Part shown: in pieces, positions 17,688 through 27,653 of the stretch
Numbering within the stretch: the first letter of the stretch is position 1
How the letters are laid out: the number at the start of each line of letters is the position of its first letter
NCBI GenBank assembly: GCA_028822935.1
Contig: JAPKCM010000028.1
Span: 1-56,131 of the forward strand
Direction of reading: 5' to 3'
Length of the DNA stretch: 56,131 nucleotides
Origin: Akkermansiaceae bacterium
GTDB lineage: Bacteria; Verrucomicrobiota; Verrucomicrobiia; Verrucomicrobiales; Akkermansiaceae
Notes under the pieces: generated by a model
Databases searched by the model: none
Told to the model about the DNA's origin: nothing
The model's input: only the letters and a program-made list of their open reading frames with translations
Made by a program: the position numbers and the translations under genes

Positions 17688-18107
17688 ATGGTAATCATCG
17701 ATACCAGCGCATGGGTGGAGTTCTTCCGTCGAGACGGAGAGACCCTTATTAAACTTACGGTCAAAGGCCTCCTCGATGCCTTCGAGGGGGCTCTTTGCGG
17801 TCCGGTTGAAATGGAATTTCTCGGAGGAGCTCGGCCCAATGAAATGAAGGCGATCCAAAGGTGGTTCGACATCATGCCTTACCTCAAGAATGATCAGAAG
17901 ATCTGGCGGAAGGCAGCAGAGAATTACTCCAAAGTCCGAGCGAGTGGGCACACCATCCCGTGGAATGACATCCTCATCGCCACGATCGCCAAAGAAAACG
18001 AAGCTGTCGTCTATGCCCATGACAAGCACTTCACAATCATGGCCAAGATCTTAAAATTCCGCCTCTACCAAGGTGGTTATAACGGAATGTTTAATCCGGA
18101 TTATTGA
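17688..18107 (+). CDS. vapC: VapC-type PIN-domain ribonuclease toxin
   Basis: A 139-residue PIN-domain endoribonuclease, normally neutralised by VapB. The acidic metal-binding residues are D5 (VIIDTSAWVE), E41 (GPVEMEFL), D94 (PWNDILIA) and D112 (YAHDKHF), the standard four-carboxylate set, so the toxin should be active. Family members cleave tRNA or rRNA and stop translation; the target here is unknown. It lies 11 bases after vapB, and both lie after a noncoding interval, as is common for mobile toxin-antitoxin modules. Confidence 0.88.
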   Translation: MVIIDTSAWVEFFRRDGETLIKLTVKGLLDAFEGALCGPVEMEFLGGARPNEMKAIQRWFDIMPYLKNDQKIWRKAAENYSKVRASGHTIPWNDILIATIAKENEAVVYAHDKHFTIMAKILKFRLYQGGYNGMFNPDY

Positions 18108-18200
18108 TTTTTTTCAATTGGTGTTTCCATGACAACGACATTCGTCCCCCACTTTGTGAAGTCTCCATGAAGCGAGGATGAAGAGTCCGTGAAAACGAAA

Positions 18201-20762
18201 CTATTTCACACCCAACTCGCCCAAACGCTGCTTCACCCAGGCCAGTCCTTCTCGCATCTCTTCCTTACTAGAATCCGCTTTTAGAAGTGTTTCCCAATGC
18301 CCTTTGGACTCGTTCATCAAAGAGATTCCAAGTTCGCGCTGGCCACTAAGACCTGCCGCGTGGCCCAGATCACCGCAAAGATAAGCCAGTGATTTTCTAA
18401 CAGCCGCAGGCTGAGGAATACGAACGTTCGCATCGAGAATAAGCGCCAAGAGATCACGTGCCTCGGTGCCCAACTTAATCTCTTGAGAAGCTTCTCCCTT
18501 TTGCCCTACGATCCCAGACAGCTGCCATTTCAAGGATCCCAAGAGATACTTCGCTCGATAATCACCGGGCACTTCATCGATTCCCGCTTCAATATCGGCA
18601 ATTGCCTTCGCTAGTAGTTTGCTCGCATCCGTCGTCCTTCCGGCATCCCGCATCGCCGTCGCCACAATCCCCTGCTGGCTCGCCAGATCGCTCACGACTC
18701 GAAAATCTCCAGGCATCCTGAGGAGAAGATCCGTCAAATCCGCGATCGCTGTTTTGGCGATTTTCTCAGCCGCAAAAGAATTCCCTTTTTGCCACTCCGC
18801 AACCGCACGAACCGCATTAGCGGAAGCAATCTGATAGTCTACTTCAGGGATCGGTTCTTTCGAACTCTTCGCCAACTTAACAAAGGCCTCGGCCGCTTGC
18901 GCCTTTAGGCTCGCTGCATCTTGCATCGACCCCCCTCCTTCTGCCGCCAGAGCGGATTCCAAATAGCCACGACCGAGAGTCATTCTCAACGCCGGAGTTT
19001 CCGGATACTGATCAGCGAGATTCTTAAAGCGCACTAGGCTCTCCGAAAACTGAGCTAAGGCCTCTTTTGTGTTCCCCTCACGTTCTGACACCCTTCCTTT
19101 GACAAGAAAGAGAGCCGCCTCCGCGCGCAGTTTCCCGGGTGATTCTTGAGGCCAAGCCACCTTCACTAATGATTCGTTTTTTTGAAGTGCCGCAGAGAGA
19201 TCCGCTTTGGGATTCTCCGCAAGTAAAAGTAAATGGCGCAGCCGAGCATTGACCTCGTCTACCGGATTCAAATCGTCCCCCGCCATGGAAAGCGCTACAT
19301 CGAGAGCGTCTCGACCTTTATTAAGCTCTCCGGCAGCAAGCATCAGTTCCGCCTGCCGCACTCTTAAAATGGCCGTTTGCTTAGCGAGATCGGCACGATC
19401 TCCCATCCCCTCAAGTTGGGCTGAAATCTTCTCAGCCAAAAGCGCAAGTCTTCCCTGTCGATTCTCAAGAGTCGGCAGTCCCACCAAGCCTTTCTCCAAA
19501 ATCCAGCGGAACAATTCGTCGTTCGTCAACTGAGCGAATCGTAACTCATCCTTGGCCTTATCCTGTTCGTTGGCCAAGGCCTCCCCCAGTTTTTGGGATT
19601 TTGAAATCGCCTGATTTCGCGAGCTTCTCGCGAGAACAACGTCATCTTCCAGCCCCTGAATCGTGGCCACGGCATTGCTCGCATAACCGGTGAACTTTTG
19701 ATCCGCTATTAATGCTTCTTTCTTCCGACTGGTCTCCGTCAAAGCCCACATTCCACCCAAGCAAAGAGCGATCAAAGCGAGAACCTTCGTGAAAAATACG
19801 GCTGCCGAACGACTCTTCTCAGCGATCTTTCTCTTCGCAACGAAATCCTCATTGATCGCCTCCGCAGCTAAATCGCTATCGATAGCTTCAAATCTCCTCA
19901 GGACCCCTCGCATGTCTGCAGGCCGACCGTTGGGATCGAGCGAAAGACAAAAGGTAATCATCTCGCGCCGAAGCTCTTCTTGCGCGTCTGCCGCAGGCGT
20001 GGGCCACTCCAGCATCGGATCCTCCTCGAGCCCTGCCGCAATCCCTTCGTAATCGGCCTCGATATTCACCTGCTGCTGATCTCCCGCGGCCGGACAGACC
20101 CCCTCAAAAATACTCTGACAACGAGGGAACTTTCCGGCAATCAGACGAAAGGCCAGCACCCCAAAAGCGAAGACATCCCAGCGATAGCCCGCTTCTTCCA
20201 GATAGCTATCCGGTCTCCTCAGCTGCTCCGGTGCAGCGTAAAGAAGTGCATCACTGAACGAAAGGTGGTGCACCCCCGGCATCAATCCACTGGCATAGTC
20301 TGCCAATAAGGGCTGCCCCTCTTCATCGATGAAAATATTTCCGGGCTTAAGGTTGCCATGCGCCACGCGCACGCCATGAAGGGCTGCAAGTCGCGCAGCC
20401 AGTTTCACGACAAAATCCCACGAGTTCTCGTTTGCCAAATAGCGCGCCAAATGAGTCTGGAGCGTCCTTGGAATAAAACGCCGACCCGGCTCGTCGCTCA
20501 TCTCAGCAAGAAGCGGCATTACGATACAGGCAGGACGCACTTCCAGTGCTTCGGCGATGATCGGAACCGTCGCACTTTGCGCCCCAGCATCAATGAGCCG
20601 CGACATCCGGGCACGAATGAGGGCCGGATTAGAGGCCATACTCTCGAACACCTTGATCGCAACCCGCACTCCGTCATCACGCTGGGCCTCATAGACCACT
20701 CCTGCCGAGCCTCTTCCGATCTCCGCTTCGATAGTATGTCCTTTGATGCTTGGGGGTTCCAT
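18201..20762 (-). CDS. Transmembrane Ser/Thr kinase-like protein, probable pseudokinase, with helical repeat domain
   Basis: The 853 residues contain an N-terminal kinase fold (about 8-290), one membrane helix (about 325-343), a coiled region, and a long alpha-helical TPR-like region to the C-terminus. The ATP-binding parts are kept: glycine loop GRGSAGVVYEA at 16-26, VAIK lysine K37, N142 and the DFG-type Asp155 (ADYASG). The catalytic HRD motif reads H135-G136-N137, so the proton-accepting Asp is Asn, and the DFG Phe-Gly is Tyr-Ala. It probably binds nucleotide but transfers phosphate weakly or not at all. The helical domain would lie outside the cytoplasm. Its gene is divergent from the DUF1501 run. 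Confidence 0.85.
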   Translation of the reverse strand: MEPPSIKGHTIEAEIGRGSAGVVYEAQRDDGVRVAIKVFESMASNPALIRARMSRLIDAGAQSATVPIIAEALEVRPACIVMPLLAEMSDEPGRRFIPRTLQTHLARYLANENSWDFVVKLAARLAALHGVRVAHGNLKPGNIFIDEEGQPLLADYASGLMPGVHHLSFSDALLYAAPEQLRRPDSYLEEAGYRWDVFAFGVLAFRLIAGKFPRCQSIFEGVCPAAGDQQQVNIEADYEGIAAGLEEDPMLEWPTPAADAQEELRREMITFCLSLDPNGRPADMRGVLRRFEAIDSDLAAEAINEDFVAKRKIAEKSRSAAVFFTKVLALIALCLGGMWALTETSRKKEALIADQKFTGYASNAVATIQGLEDDVVLARSSRNQAISKSQKLGEALANEQDKAKDELRFAQLTNDELFRWILEKGLVGLPTLENRQGRLALLAEKISAQLEGMGDRADLAKQTAILRVRQAELMLAAGELNKGRDALDVALSMAGDDLNPVDEVNARLRHLLLLAENPKADLSAALQKNESLVKVAWPQESPGKLRAEAALFLVKGRVSEREGNTKEALAQFSESLVRFKNLADQYPETPALRMTLGRGYLESALAAEGGGSMQDAASLKAQAAEAFVKLAKSSKEPIPEVDYQIASANAVRAVAEWQKGNSFAAEKIAKTAIADLTDLLLRMPGDFRVVSDLASQQGIVATAMRDAGRTTDASKLLAKAIADIEAGIDEVPGDYRAKYLLGSLKWQLSGIVGQKGEASQEIKLGTEARDLLALILDANVRIPQPAAVRKSLAYLCGDLGHAAGLSGQRELGISLMNESKGHWETLLKADSSKEEMREGLAWVKQRLGELGVK

Positions 20763-20834
20763 GGCACTCTTTTCTAGAGGTGACTGTGACTCCCCGCCCC
20801 AAAAATGTCCAGCGATCCCTCGGCGAGATCAGAA

Positions 20835-20863
20835 TTGAAGTTTTTACGCAAAAATGATTAAAT
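20835..20863 (+). promoter_or_regulatory. Candidate sigma70-type promoter of the DUF1501 gene run
   Basis: TTGAAG (20835-20840) and TTAAAT (20858-20863) are separated by 17 bases and each match four of six consensus positions. Transcription would start near 20870, downstream of the possible ATG at 20854 and upstream of the ATG at 20908, which supports the later start. Confidence 0.35.
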
Positions 20864-20907
20864 ATGCTGAATGTTCTCGTAAGCTTACTAAGCCCGTCCA
20901 AAATACT

Positions 20908-22239
20908 ATGATTGACCCCTGCCCTGGAAATCCGCTCGCCAGTGACTACTCTCGAAGAGGCTTCCTCCAAGTTGGCCTCCTCGGAGGTCTTGGACTCTCT
21001 CTTCCTCAGTTTTTACAGATGGAAGCGCGAGCTGCTCAGAAGTCCTATGAAACTCGACCTGGAGTTGCCAAGTCGGTGATTCAGATCTTTCTCCCTGGCG
21101 GCATGGCCCATCAGGAATCGTGGGACCCAAAACCTTATGCGCCCAGTGAGTATCGCGGTCCTTACGGCACCATTGATACCTCGATCAAGGGCATCAAGTT
21201 CAGCCAGAACATGACGCACCTTTCCAAGGTCGCCGACAAGATGACCATCATCCGCTCGATGGCCCACGGAGAAGCAGCCCACGAACGTGGCACTCATAAC
21301 ATGTTCACCGGCTACAAGCCTTCACCAGCTGTCGATTACCCCTCCATGGGCGCTGTGGTGGCCCACGAAATGGGACCTCGTAACAACCTCCCTCCTTACG
21401 TCTGCATTCCGAACGTCCCCAATGAGTTCGCCAACTCAGGCTACCTTTCCTCCGCACACGGTCCCTTCGCTTTAGGATCGGACCCCTCACGATCTGACTT
21501 TAAGGTCCGTGATCTCAACATGCCGCAGGGCGTTGACGACGATCGCTTCCATCGCCGACGCAATCTCCTGGAGACCGTCGACCACCATTTCCGTACCCTC
21601 GAGGACTCAGACGCCCTAGATTCCATGGATGCTTTTTATCAACATGCCTACAAGCTCATCTCATCTCAAGCAGCTCGCGAGGCTTTCAACCTCAAGGCCG
21701 AGAGTGAAGAAATGCGCAAGCGCTATGGCATGAACCAGCCGGGGCAGCGCATGCTCCTGGGCCGTCGTCTCGTCGAAGCGGGAGTTCGCTTTGTTTCCCT
21801 CACTGCCGGAGGCTGGGATCATCACGATGACATTAAGGGCCAGATTCAGCGAAACCTTCCCACGGTAGATCAGGCAATCGCCGCCCTCATCGCCGATCTC
21901 GATGAAAGAGGCCTCCTTGATTCCACCCTCGTCATGGTAACTTCCGAGTTCGGACGCACTCCTAAGATCAATCAAACAGGAGGTCGGGATCATTGGCCTC
22001 GCGTCTTCTCTGTCGGCCTCGCCGGTGGCGGAGTTCACCGCGGCTTAGTTCACGGCTCCTCGGATTCTCTCGGAGGAGAACCGGAGGAAGATCGCGTGGG
22101 AATCGAAGATCTCGCAACGACCGTCTACAACCAACTTGGAATTACTGCAGACAAAGAATTGATGGCGCCCGGCGACCGGCCAATTGAGATCGTCGACGGC
22201 GGACGCGTAGTGGACGAAATCCTCGCAAAAAAAGCCTGA
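20908..22239 (+). CDS. DUF1501 family protein, Tat-exported
   Basis: A 443-residue protein of the DUF1501 family, abundant in Planctomycetes and Verrucomicrobia and related in fold to alkaline phosphatase/sulfatase-type enzymes. It begins with a twin-arginine signal, SRRGFLQVGLLGGLGLSL at about residues 14-31. Family motifs include VIQIFLPGGMAHQESWDPKP, GWDHHDDI and TSEFGRTPKI near residue 350, and GRDHWP. Its enzymatic role is not established. The stop codon shares one base with the next gene's ATG (22237-22241), so the two are co-translated. A frame-consistent ATG at 20854 exists but would push the Tat motif inward and precede the likely transcription start. Confidence 0.88.
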   Translation: MIDPCPGNPLASDYSRRGFLQVGLLGGLGLSLPQFLQMEARAAQKSYETRPGVAKSVIQIFLPGGMAHQESWDPKPYAPSEYRGPYGTIDTSIKGIKFSQNMTHLSKVADKMTIIRSMAHGEAAHERGTHNMFTGYKPSPAVDYPSMGAVVAHEMGPRNNLPPYVCIPNVPNEFANSGYLSSAHGPFALGSDPSRSDFKVRDLNMPQGVDDDRFHRRRNLLETVDHHFRTLEDSDALDSMDAFYQHAYKLISSQAAREAFNLKAESEEMRKRYGMNQPGQRMLLGRRLVEAGVRFVSLTAGGWDHHDDIKGQIQRNLPTVDQAIAALIADLDERGLLDSTLVMVTSEFGRTPKINQTGGRDHWPRVFSVGLAGGGVHRGLVHGSSDSLGGEPEEDRVGIEDLATTVYNQLGITADKELMAPGDRPIEIVDGGRVVDEILAKKA

Positions 22240-24683
22240 TGAAAACATTCCTCTCGTTGCTCCTCTTCGCATTTTCCCTTGTGGGTGCGTTTGCCTACTC
22301 TCCCCGAATCGACATCATCACTCCGCGAGGGGGACAACTTGGGACTGAGGTAAAAGTCACCTTTCGCGGTGACCGTCTTTTCGAGCCCCAGGAGATCCTT
22401 TTCTACCAACCCGGAATCTCGGTCAAAGATCTCGCCAAAGGGGAAAACCAATATGCTTTTCAAGCGACCTTTGTCGTCGCTCCAGATGCCGCGCTTGGGG
22501 AGCATTCAGTAAGAGTTCGTTTCAAAGATGGCCTGAGTTACCTACGCACTTTTTGGGTCGGGCAGTATCCTTCGGTGAACGAAGCAAAATCAGAGGACAA
22601 CAAGCGCGACCTCAATGACTCCTTTGAAGCGCCTCAGGAGGTGAATCAAAATATCACGATCCACGGAGTGTCCCTTCGGGAAGACGCTGACTATTACCGG
22701 GTTCAGGCCAAAAAGGGGCAACGCCTCTCGGTCGAAGTCGAAGGCCTCCGGCTCGGTCGCATGCTCTTTGACCCCTACGTTGCCATCCTCGATAAGAACC
22801 GCTTTGAAATCGTTTCAAACGATGACTCGGCACTCCTCAAGAGAGACTGCGCCGCCTCCGTCATCATTCCTGAAGACGGCCCCTATACCATTCTCGTCAG
22901 AGAGAGCGCCTATGAAGGCGACCCCAAGTGCGAATACCGTCTGCACATCGGTGACTTCCCCCGCCCCATGTCTGTCTTCCCTCCGGCCGGAAAGCCCGGT
23001 GAAAAAATCGAATTCACCTTCATGGGCGATCCTACCGGACCGATCAAGCAGTCGATTACCATTCCCCAGTCCGACTTTTCAGCCCACGCCAGTGCGGGCG
23101 TCTCCGCACCTTCAGGAATTCCCATTCGGGTTTCTCCGCTGACATATCTCAATGAAAGCGAGCCAAACAACAACACCAAGCAAGCGTTCCCAATGGCAAA
23201 TCCTCCGGCAGCTCCCATCGCTTTTCAGGGAACCCTTTCCGAAGACGGGGATACCGATTACTTTCGCTTTAGTGCTAAAAAGAATCAGAACCTCAGGGTT
23301 CAAGTCTTTGCCCGCGGGATTCGCTCCCCCTTGGACTCAGTCATTGCCATCCGCTCGGTGAAGTCGAACACGTCGCTCGCCAACAACGACGATCAAACCC
23401 AGGGAATCCCCGATAGCCGTCTTGATTTTAAAGTCCCTGAAGATGGTGAGTATGCCGTCAGCATCTACGACCAACTTCGCCGCTTCGGACCTGACTTCGT
23501 TTATCGAATCGAGATCGCCCCGCGCCAACCTGCGATCAGTGTCACGCTCCGAGCGGCCGATCGAAATGACAGTCAAAAATACAAAATGATTTCTGTTCCC
23601 CGCGGCAATCGGCTCATCGCCGTTCCCTTGGTAAGCCGCTCAAGCATTAGCTGCGCTCTCGACTTCACACACAGTGGACTCCCCACCGGCCTCAAGATGA
23701 CCGCTCCCCACGCTCCTAAAAACCTCAACGACTTCCCTGTCCTTTTTGAAGCCGCGGCAGACGCCCCACTAGGAGGAACGCTTTGCTCCTTCACCGTGAA
23801 GGACCCCAAAACTGGCCTCACCGGCCCCTTTAGGGAACAGATCGATCATGTTGCCCTCAACAACCTCGGCGTTTTTCATTCCTACAAAACGGAAAGAATC
23901 GCCATCGCTGTCATCGACGAAGCACCCTTCACCATCGACCTCTTTGTCCCTCCGGTTCCCCTAGTTCCAAGAGGCACGATCAACCTCAAGGTCAGCGCGC
24001 ACAAAAAGGAAGGATTCGATGAAAAGATCCGAATCATCCTTCCCTGGAAACCACCTGGGGTGAATGCCCCGAGCTCCGTCGAGATTCCCAAAGGAAAAAG
24101 TGAAATCATCCTAACCCTCAATGCTAATGCCGACGCGCCTCTGGGCGATTGGCAGATTGGCGTCACGGCGACCGCTGTAGCGAAAGACAAGAAGGGTGAA
24201 ATTCGTCTTTCTTCAAACCTTAAACCCCTCAAAGTTGGAGAGCCTTATGTCAATCTTGCGATTGAAATGGCAGCGACCTTCCCGGGTGAAGATACCCAGG
24301 TCATCGCCAAGCTCGAGCAACTCAAGCCTTTCCAGGGCGAAGCCGAGCTCATTCTGCACGCGCTGCCACACGGAGTCACCGCTACTCCCATTAAGATCAA
24401 GTCGGACACCACAGAAATCGCCATTCCTCTTGTCGTTTCCAAGGAAGCCCGAAAGGGAAAACATGCGAACCTCTTCTGCCAGATCTTCATCCCCCTGAGC
24501 GGTCACTCAATCGCCCACAACGTCGGCCACGGCGGAACGCTAAGAATCGACCCGCCTCCTCCGGCTCCCAAGAAGAAAGAAGAGCCCAAACAGATAGCCA
24601 AGAAGGAAGAGCCCAAAAAGGCCGCTCCTAAAAAGCCCCTTTCTCGTCTCGAACAACTCCGCAAAGCCAGCGCCAAGCAATGA
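22239..24683 (+). CDS. Secreted protein with IPT-like and two PPC (pre-peptidase C-terminal) domains
   Basis: The 814-residue protein has a clear signal peptide (cleavage near residue 19), an N-terminal IPT-type beta domain (IDIITPRGGQLGTEVKVTFRG), a first PPC-type domain near 135-240 (EDADYYRVQAKKGQRLSVEV), a second near 330-430 (DGDTDYFRFSAKKNQNLRVQV), further beta domains, and a Lys/Pro/Glu-rich C-terminal tail (PAPKKKEEPKQ). PPC domains bind surfaces or aid secretion; there is no recognisable catalytic domain. It is locked between the DUF1501 and PSCyt1 genes by 1-base and 4-base overlaps. This trio is a known conserved arrangement, so the protein probably acts with them outside the cytoplasm. 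Confidence 0.82.
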   Translation: MKTFLSLLLFAFSLVGAFAYSPRIDIITPRGGQLGTEVKVTFRGDRLFEPQEILFYQPGISVKDLAKGENQYAFQATFVVAPDAALGEHSVRVRFKDGLSYLRTFWVGQYPSVNEAKSEDNKRDLNDSFEAPQEVNQNITIHGVSLREDADYYRVQAKKGQRLSVEVEGLRLGRMLFDPYVAILDKNRFEIVSNDDSALLKRDCAASVIIPEDGPYTILVRESAYEGDPKCEYRLHIGDFPRPMSVFPPAGKPGEKIEFTFMGDPTGPIKQSITIPQSDFSAHASAGVSAPSGIPIRVSPLTYLNESEPNNNTKQAFPMANPPAAPIAFQGTLSEDGDTDYFRFSAKKNQNLRVQVFARGIRSPLDSVIAIRSVKSNTSLANNDDQTQGIPDSRLDFKVPEDGEYAVSIYDQLRRFGPDFVYRIEIAPRQPAISVTLRAADRNDSQKYKMISVPRGNRLIAVPLVSRSSISCALDFTHSGLPTGLKMTAPHAPKNLNDFPVLFEAAADAPLGGTLCSFTVKDPKTGLTGPFREQIDHVALNNLGVFHSYKTERIAIAVIDEAPFTIDLFVPPVPLVPRGTINLKVSAHKKEGFDEKIRIILPWKPPGVNAPSSVEIPKGKSEIILTLNANADAPLGDWQIGVTATAVAKDKKGEIRLSSNLKPLKVGEPYVNLAIEMAATFPGEDTQVIAKLEQLKPFQGEAELILHALPHGVTATPIKIKSDTTEIAIPLVVSKEARKGKHANLFCQIFIPLSGHSIAHNVGHGGTLRIDPPPPAPKKKEEPKQIAKKEEPKKAAPKKPLSRLEQLRKASAKQ

Positions 24684-27466
24684 AGTCCCTCCTTTCTCTC
24701 CTCATTATTGCACCCCTCTCAGCAGTGACCTTCGAGCAGGTCCGACCCATCCTTGAAGTCTCGTGCGTCGAGTGTCACAACGACGATAAATCAAAGGGCG
24801 AACTGAAGCTTCACACGAAGGCCGGACTCGTCACCGGCGGAGATACCGGGAGCGCTCTCGACTTCGAAAAAGTGGATGACTCAGAAATCCTTCGGAGACT
24901 GAATCTCTCGCATGATGACGATGAATTTATGCCTCCTTCCTCCAAGAAGAAGAAGCGTCAGGCACTCTCTCCCGCAGAAATTGGCGCGCTCAAATCTTGG
25001 ATCGAGGCCAAGGCTCCGTGGCCCGAAAACGTCACCCTTGTCGCCAGAGAACGCGGACCGGTTTTAGAAGACGCTTCAGCACCTGATCCCGATCTTGCTT
25101 CCATCGCCGTTTATCCCAATTCCGTCTCGCTGGAGACCAAGCGCGATTACCACAAGCTCATTGTCTTCGCCACTGGCAAGGATGCCCTCACTCGCGACGT
25201 CACCGCATCGGCAAAGTTCGAACTTAAAGATCCGACGCTCGCGGAAATCGATGGCTCCACCCTCACCCCTCTGAAAGATGGTTCATCAACCATCACCATC
25301 AAATTTCGAGGCCAACAAGTGGACGTGCCTCTCACCGTAAAAGGAGCAATAACTGATCGAAAAATCAGCTTTCAACAGGACGTCGTTCCCGTTTTCACCG
25401 CCGGTGGCTGCAACACTGGATCCTGCCATGGCTCGGCGCGGGGCCAGGACGGCTTCATGCTTTCTCTCTTCGGCTATGACCCCAAGGGTGACCACTATCG
25501 CGTTACCCGAGAGCAATCCGGCCGCCGCATCAATCTCGCCATCCCGGAAGACTCCCTCCTTCTCACAAAAGCCAGTGGTGCCGTTCCTCACACCGGCGGT
25601 AAACTTTTCGACACCGATCATCCCTTCTACGCCACCTTGTTGGAATGGATTCAGGACGGTGCCCAATTCGACCCATCCAACATTGCCCTCCCCGTGAAGA
25701 TCGAGGTCGACCCCAAAGAGTTCGTCCTTGAAGGACAGGCCAAAAGCATCCCCCTCACCGTCAAGGCGACTTACTCCGATGGCACCGACCGCGACGTCTC
25801 CACCCTTTCCGCTTACACCACCTCAAACGACACCTCCGTTGGCATTGATCCTGCCACTGGGATCGCAGTTTCAAAAAAGCGCGGTGAAGCCTTCCTCATG
25901 GCTCGCTTTCACACCTTCACCGAAGGAGCTCAAGCCATCGTCATTCCTGACAAACTGAAGTATGAGCGCCCTCAGATCACCGCTCTTAATTACATCGACA
26001 CTCATGTGCATGAGAAACTCAACAAACTCCGCATCATTCCTTCGGAGATTTGCACCGACGAAGTTTTTCTTCGTCGAGTGACTCTCGACGTCACCGGTCT
26101 CCTTCCCACCGAAGAAGAACGCACCAAGTTCCTGGCAGACAAGGACCTCAAAAAGCGGGAGACCTTGGTCGACGAACTTCTCAGCCGAAAGGAGTTCACC
26201 GAGATCTGGGTCATGAAATGGGCCGAGCTTCTTCAGATCCGCTCTACCGGAAACAACGCTCAAGACATCAGCTACAAAGCTGCCCTCCTCTGGTATGAGC
26301 AACTCCGCGAAGAGATCGCTGCAAATCGTCCCTTCAACGAAATCATCCACGACATCCTCGCTTCCCGCGGCGGCACCTTCGCCAATCCTTCGACTAACTA
26401 TTACAAGCTTGAAGCCGACGTCAAAAAGGTCACTGAAAACGTCGCTCAGGTCTTCATGGGAACTCGCATTCAGTGCGCGCAGTGCCACAACCATCCTTTC
26501 GATCGCTGGACCATGAATGACTACTATGGCTTCGCCGCTTTCTTCTCCCAGGTGAAAAGAAAGCGCGCCGAGGATCCTGCCGAGCAAATCATCTTCGATG
26601 GTGGAGGCGAGATCAACCACCCTGTCACCAAGCAAAAATCCCTTCCAAAGTTTCTCGGAGGAGCAGTCATGGAAGGGAAGGGCAAAACACGCCGACAAGC
26701 GGTCGCGAGTTGGCTCACGGCACCCGACAACCCATGGTTCGCACGCAATGTCGCCAACATCATGTGGTCCCACTTCTTCGGAATTGGAATCGTTGACCCG
26801 GTTGATGATGTCCGCATCTCCAATCCAGCGACCAACCCCCAGCTCCTCGATGCGATGGGAACTAAGTTCAAGGATTACAACTTCGATATGAGGAAGCTCG
26901 TGCGGGATATCTGCACCTCGCGCACCTATCAATTGTCGACCCGCGTGAACGAGACCAATAAAGATGATACCAACAACTTCTCACACGCCCGTATCCGTCG
27001 GGTCCGCGCCGAAGTTCTCTTGGACACACTGGCCCAAACAACTGGAACGCCGAACAAGTTCAAAGGTCTCCCCATCGGGTCACGGGCCGTTCAAATCGCG
27101 GACGGAAACACCTCCAATTATTTCCTCACCACCTTCGGTCGAGCCACTCGTAAAACGGTTTGCTCCTGTGAAGTAAAGATGGAGCCCAACCTTTCTCAAG
27201 CACTTCATCTTATCAATGGCGACTCGGTGCACAATCGAATCGAGCGCGGAGGGATCGTCCCTAACCTGCTCAAGGAAAAGAAATCTTCCGAACAAATCAT
27301 CCGCTCCCTCTACCGTCGTACGCTTACCAGGGAGCCCACCGACACCGAGCTTTCAAAACTCCTCAACGCACTCAGTGTCGCGAAGGATGATAACGAGAAG
27401 AAACTAATCCTGGAAGACATCTTCTGGGCCCTCCTGAATTCCAAGGAATACCTCTTCAACCACTAG
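24680..27466 (+). CDS. PSCyt1-DUF1549-DUF1553 protein with Ig-like domain (planctomycete-type cytochrome)
   Basis: A 928-residue secreted protein. After a short signal peptide comes the cytochrome-like PSCyt1 domain with the heme motif CVECH at 29-33 and MPPSSKKK nearby, a possible Met ligand. An Ig-like (BIG_2) domain spans about 130-220, followed by a region with CNTGSCHGSARGQDGF (a second C-x4-CH pair), another Ig-like domain, DUF1549 (from about 430, RRVTLDVTGLLPT; CAQCHNHPFDRW near 600) and DUF1553 (from about 670). Such proteins are common in these phyla and are linked to polysaccharide use, but their activity is unproven. Translation is coupled to the PPC gene through ATGA at 24680-24683. 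Confidence 0.88.
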   Translation: MKSLLSLLIIAPLSAVTFEQVRPILEVSCVECHNDDKSKGELKLHTKAGLVTGGDTGSALDFEKVDDSEILRRLNLSHDDDEFMPPSSKKKKRQALSPAEIGALKSWIEAKAPWPENVTLVARERGPVLEDASAPDPDLASIAVYPNSVSLETKRDYHKLIVFATGKDALTRDVTASAKFELKDPTLAEIDGSTLTPLKDGSSTITIKFRGQQVDVPLTVKGAITDRKISFQQDVVPVFTAGGCNTGSCHGSARGQDGFMLSLFGYDPKGDHYRVTREQSGRRINLAIPEDSLLLTKASGAVPHTGGKLFDTDHPFYATLLEWIQDGAQFDPSNIALPVKIEVDPKEFVLEGQAKSIPLTVKATYSDGTDRDVSTLSAYTTSNDTSVGIDPATGIAVSKKRGEAFLMARFHTFTEGAQAIVIPDKLKYERPQITALNYIDTHVHEKLNKLRIIPSEICTDEVFLRRVTLDVTGLLPTEEERTKFLADKDLKKRETLVDELLSRKEFTEIWVMKWAELLQIRSTGNNAQDISYKAALLWYEQLREEIAANRPFNEIIHDILASRGGTFANPSTNYYKLEADVKKVTENVAQVFMGTRIQCAQCHNHPFDRWTMNDYYGFAAFFSQVKRKRAEDPAEQIIFDGGGEINHPVTKQKSLPKFLGGAVMEGKGKTRRQAVASWLTAPDNPWFARNVANIMWSHFFGIGIVDPVDDVRISNPATNPQLLDAMGTKFKDYNFDMRKLVRDICTSRTYQLSTRVNETNKDDTNNFSHARIRRVRAEVLLDTLAQTTGTPNKFKGLPIGSRAVQIADGNTSNYFLTTFGRATRKTVCSCEVKMEPNLSQALHLINGDSVHNRIERGGIVPNLLKEKKSSEQIIRSLYRRTLTREPTDTELSKLLNALSVAKDDNEKKLILEDIFWALLNSKEYLFNH

Positions 27467-27653
27467 CGGCAGCTCCCGGTGGATACCCTCATCTTGACCA
27501 GGGCTTTCTACAACCCGGAACGATTCCTCTGCCCTCCTCTCAAGCCTTGGGATTAGGGCTGGAATTTTCACACAGATTTGAAGAGGACTGGGAGGTGAAT
27601 CTGAATTTTCGCTTGAAAGAACGTTGCTTCACTTTCCCGTAACAGAAGAGCCG

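Noticed and set aside
25871-26932. Long open frame on the minus strand opposite the PSCyt1/DUF1549 gene
   Set aside because: It is a shadow of a gene with clear heme and DUF1549 motifs; no motif or start signal supports it.
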